Shown piece by piece: positions 61,601 through 64,000 of a stretch of DNA of 64,000 bases (within the stretch, counting starts at the first letter, position 1; each line of letters starts with the position of its first letter). The notes beneath the pieces are model-generated. The model was given only the letters and a program-made list of their open reading frames with translations, was not told the DNA's origin and ran no database searches. Source of the stretch: Lunularia cruciata (Eukaryota; Streptophyta; Marchantiopsida; Lunulariales; Lunulariaceae). A program made the translations under genes and the position numbers. The DNA is taken from positions 62,493,944 to 62,557,943 of the forward strand of contig OX419755.1 of the NCBI GenBank assembly GCA_948567375.1, read 5' to 3'.

Positions 61601-63953
61601 TCTTTGGAGTTCAGACCACGACTTCCCATCAACACTCTAAACCTCCGATGATCCATGTCCTGCAGCAAAGGGGATCCGGATGACTGACTTTGGGCCTGAA
61701 TTAGTAGCTGTTGCTGCTGTTGCTGAGTGAGGAGCTGAAACTGATGGTATTGCTGAGGAGCCTGGATGTACGACTTCGGCGTTGAGACCAGCCCTTGAGG
61801 TCGTAGATTATCGATTCCCTGCATTCAATGAGGCCATAATCAAGCGGTAAGTTACAAGAACATTCTCCTATCGGGTTCCCATACCTTGCCCGTCTTGCCT
61901 GTACTCCCAACGCAGAAAAATCACTGCTGTGCCAGTTACCTGACGTTCTTGCAACAAATACATTTTCCGTGCATATTTATTTTTCATAAGGTATTCCAAA
62001 AAACAGTCACCCATTATGGTCAGATCTATAATTCTAGCTACTCATAGTGGTCAAAATCCAGGTGCAAACGACTAGAACCTTTGGCGTCCCAGAGAGAAAA
62101 ATCTAGCTCTGTATCCTGGAAGAAAAGCGACGAGATTTGACTCCAATATGTCCAGTTGAGATCTTTACACCATCAGTATCTATTGTATAATAAAATACAG
62201 AACCCGTTGTAAACAACCCAGTTCCAAACGATCAATATCTCTTGAGTAAATGAATATGGAACCGGTTCGTTAGCACACGGTTCTATACCCACCTAACACT
62301 TTACCCGATCGATTTATTGCGTGTATGAATATGAAACTCGTTCGTTAGAACACGGTTCTACACCCAAGTAAGACTGGAGAAGATATGACGTATTGTACCA
62401 GGCATGAGAAGTAAATTCCTCATAACGGTAGACAAGTTTAGCTATGTTTTCCACTGAACTCAACCCAGTCAATACGTCAGAAACCACAGTTAATTGGACA
62501 AGAATGCCTCAACGAAGGGTGAATGTTGAAGCCCATCGATGAGGCGACCAGGTTTTCAATAATATGAGAACAACTGAATACAGCCTACAACTTCACTGTA
62601 TAGGAATAAATATCAAATTCACTGTATACGAACATAACAATCTTAAAAGCATATTTGTATAATGCAATACAGAATCTGTTGTGAACAACCCAGTTCTATA
62701 CCCACGTCTGACCGGACTGACTATGACTCGTACACATTGAGGTAAGCTAGTAAAAGATCGTCATGAGTATCAATCATATAGAGAGGTAAGCGTGCTTAAA
62801 TATGCATGCCAGGGTTAGTATGATGTTTATGATGCACCGGCACCTAATGTATCACTAGTGCGAGCAAAGGTAACCTCGAGAGAGAAACATGACGTGTGTA
62901 CAAGATAAAGATGCAAAAACGATACACTGTAGAGGTCCCAAGATGAAGATGTTAGTGCATTGGACAGTAACTGCCCGAGTCTCAAAAACAATAAGATACC
63001 CCGGAGTGAGTGTTTGAGGATTGGGATTAACCCCAGCATGCTCTATGTCAGCATGAGTCCGTCAGCACTACAAAACGCACTTAGGAAGAAGCAGCCTTTC
63101 ATATTAAGTCTGCACGATAACACCCACGACTTCATCAGTGCCCTGCGAGCACTGATCTTAAAAGCATATGTACTAGCCTTCTAAGAGTTCAAAGGTTGAC
63201 TTATCCACAAGTCAAGAACCAAATTCTGATAGAAATATCACTTCATTTTCCCAAATATCAATTCGAGCTAAGGGTAGACAATACCTTGTAGAAAAAGTAT
63301 CATTAGGTGGTTGAAAGATGGAACGCGAAAAGCGTTAGGAGAACAATGTTTCATATTCACTTGAACCCTTACGAACTTAAAAAGTAGTGAAGGAAATTGA
63401 GGGCCTGACAGATAAGCCTAATACTACTCCCCTATTGTTTTGGATACCGTATTTCGAATAGATCAACACTATGTTCATTCTATCGTGAGTTGATAACTGT
63501 GCGTTCCCTTCCTCAGTATGTTCTTCGTCAAATGACTACTGATATATTGATTATTCATGATCCCAACCGTACGTTCCTCTAATCATCGTCATCTCCTTTA
63601 CATTCTTTACCTCTTAAGGCAAATTAATTTTCATTTCTCAGTTTCAGTTGACAACAGAACCTGAGGGGACGTATCTCTGTCCTCTATTTCTACAACAGAT
63701 TACGGACTAGACTAGAAACGAGTGTTTTCAATTTAATCCCAAGCGTTCGTGCTGAAAGCAACCGTCAAGAGAAATGCCACAGAATTGCTCAATATATCAA
63801 ACAGTATCTTGCACATATCTCATCCAAGTCGAGCAGCAGAAGCCAAATCAGATTGACGGGAAACTATATTTCAAGGCCAACACCTTGCGGAAACGAAACT
63901 CACCGTTAAAGGCCAGCCCTTGACAGGTAGAGAGTTTCCACCTTGGTTGACTC
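52640..63953 (-). CDS. LUG: LEUNIG/LEUNIG_HOMOLOG-type transcriptional corepressor, C-terminal part
   Basis: LEUNIG-type proteins are nuclear Groucho/TLE-like corepressors that act with SEUSS adaptors. Eleven minus-strand exons join in phase: 63904-63953 (first seen), 61495-61818, 60840-61031, 60321-60575, 59983-60127, 58165-58274, 57833-57982, 57393-57548, 53353-53469, 52926-53132, 52640-52783, about 616 codons. In order they give a VKGWPLT block, a Gln-rich middle with [15 protein letters not shown], the [20 protein letters not shown] and [16 protein letters not shown] block, [20 protein letters not shown], and a WD40 propeller with [49 protein letters not shown] and the end [12 protein letters not shown]. 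The N-terminal LisH/LUFS exons lie beyond the right edge. The intron 53470-57392 (3.9 kb) inside the propeller and the intron 61819-63903 are full of dispersed repeats. Confidence 0.95.
54160..56690 (+). repeat. Dispersed element copies inside a LEUNIG intron
   Basis: R2 modules lie at about 54210-54270, 54290-54345 and 55203-55290 (GGACAGAAGCCGTTCATCGG, then GGGATCCAGAACTTATTGAA). R3 modules lie at 55025-55205 and 55750-55970 (CTATGGACGC, then TGAGTCCTGAG, GGCGGCCATAGTAAACCTCC and GCGACTTCATCA). A partial R3 lies at 56650-56690. Upstream of each full R3 is a matching block (AGTAGAAG(G/T)CTGGAAATC then CAAGTC(G/A)AGGAAGATCTGAG), so about 500 bp is directly duplicated some 730 bp apart. The tail at about 56120-56460 matches 30.67-31.1 kb. 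It lies on the strand opposite to the host gene. Confidence 0.75.
58689..59040 (+). other. Coding-like stretch antisense within a LEUNIG intron
   Basis: A plus-strand frame from ATG 58689 reads a Lys/Glu-rich peptide (for example [20 protein letters not shown]) to a stop at 58908-58910. Downstream, both the same and a shifted frame stay open to a GT donor-like site near 59036. It may be a captured or retroposed gene fragment. I do not recognise the protein and it may be chance. Confidence 0.3.
62180..62730 (-). repeat. R1 dispersed repeat copies in a LEUNIG intron
   Basis: Copies at about 62180-62375 and 62655-62730 read AATACAGAACCCGTTGTAAA, then CAACCCAGTTC. This is the reverse complement of the 17.6-17.9 kb copies. 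Between them lie GAACACGGTTCTACACCCA-type blocks that also match 17.75 kb and 23.44 kb in reverse. Confidence 0.75.
62945..63150 (+). repeat. R4 repeat followed by an R3 fragment in a LEUNIG intron
   Basis: 62945-63080 matches the reverse complement of 17300-17420 (R4). It runs into GATAACACCCACGACTTCAT then CAGTGCCCTGCGAGCACT at about 63115-63152, a diverged R3 end. R4 and R3 therefore appear to be neighbouring parts of one larger element. Confidence 0.6.
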
Positions 63954-64000
63954 CTGTGTGGATCCATTGGAGATGTTAACAAATAGTTTCATTATTTCAA

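Overview
The window is nuclear DNA of a land plant. It holds spliced genes with GT-AG introns, plant-type proteins (a SAPS-domain phosphatase subunit, a plastid-type DUF2232 membrane protein, a LEUNIG-type corepressor) and Ty3/gypsy retrotransposons with a chromodomain. I could not fix the species. A bryophyte or other non-flowering plant is my guess, on general impression only.

Layout. 1-8926: two broken LTR retrotransposons. The first (plus strand, 1-4745) ends in an LTR at 4335-4745 and appears to have jumped into the pol gene of the second (minus strand, 4746 to about 8926). 8927-12880: AT-rich DNA without genes. 12881-25070: a 19-coding-exon gene (plus) for a SAPS-domain PP6/SIT4 phosphatase regulatory subunit, 867 aa, with a long 5' leader and a (GA)n tract 10 bases after the stop. 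25070-38730: gene-poor, mostly AT-rich, with several tandem and degenerate repeats and one copy (about 29810-31200) of a long dispersed element. 38731-41126: GMP synthase (minus, 6 exons, 541 aa). 41861-44122: a DUF2232 membrane protein (plus, 7 exons, 331 aa), head to head with GMP synthase across a 734-bp shared upstream region. 44123-52639: intergenic, with two tandem repeats and the probable 3' end of the next gene. 52640-63953: the C-terminal part of a LEUNIG-type WD40 corepressor (minus). Its N-terminal LisH/LUFS exons lie beyond the right edge.

The genes have unrelated housekeeping or regulatory roles: phosphatase targeting, guanine nucleotide synthesis, a plastid membrane function and transcriptional repression. 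Only the GMP synthase/DUF2232 pair may share control sequence.

The least explained content is a set of short dispersed repeat families. They lie in the introns of the SAPS and LEUNIG genes, mostly in opposite orientation, and one also lies in the intergenic copy at 30 kb. Several modules occur in the same order at 29.8-31.2 kb and 54.2-56.7 kb, which suggests one undescribed non-autonomous element. All exon boundaries were derived by hand from GT-AG sites, reading phase and remembered family conservation. No database or alignment was run.
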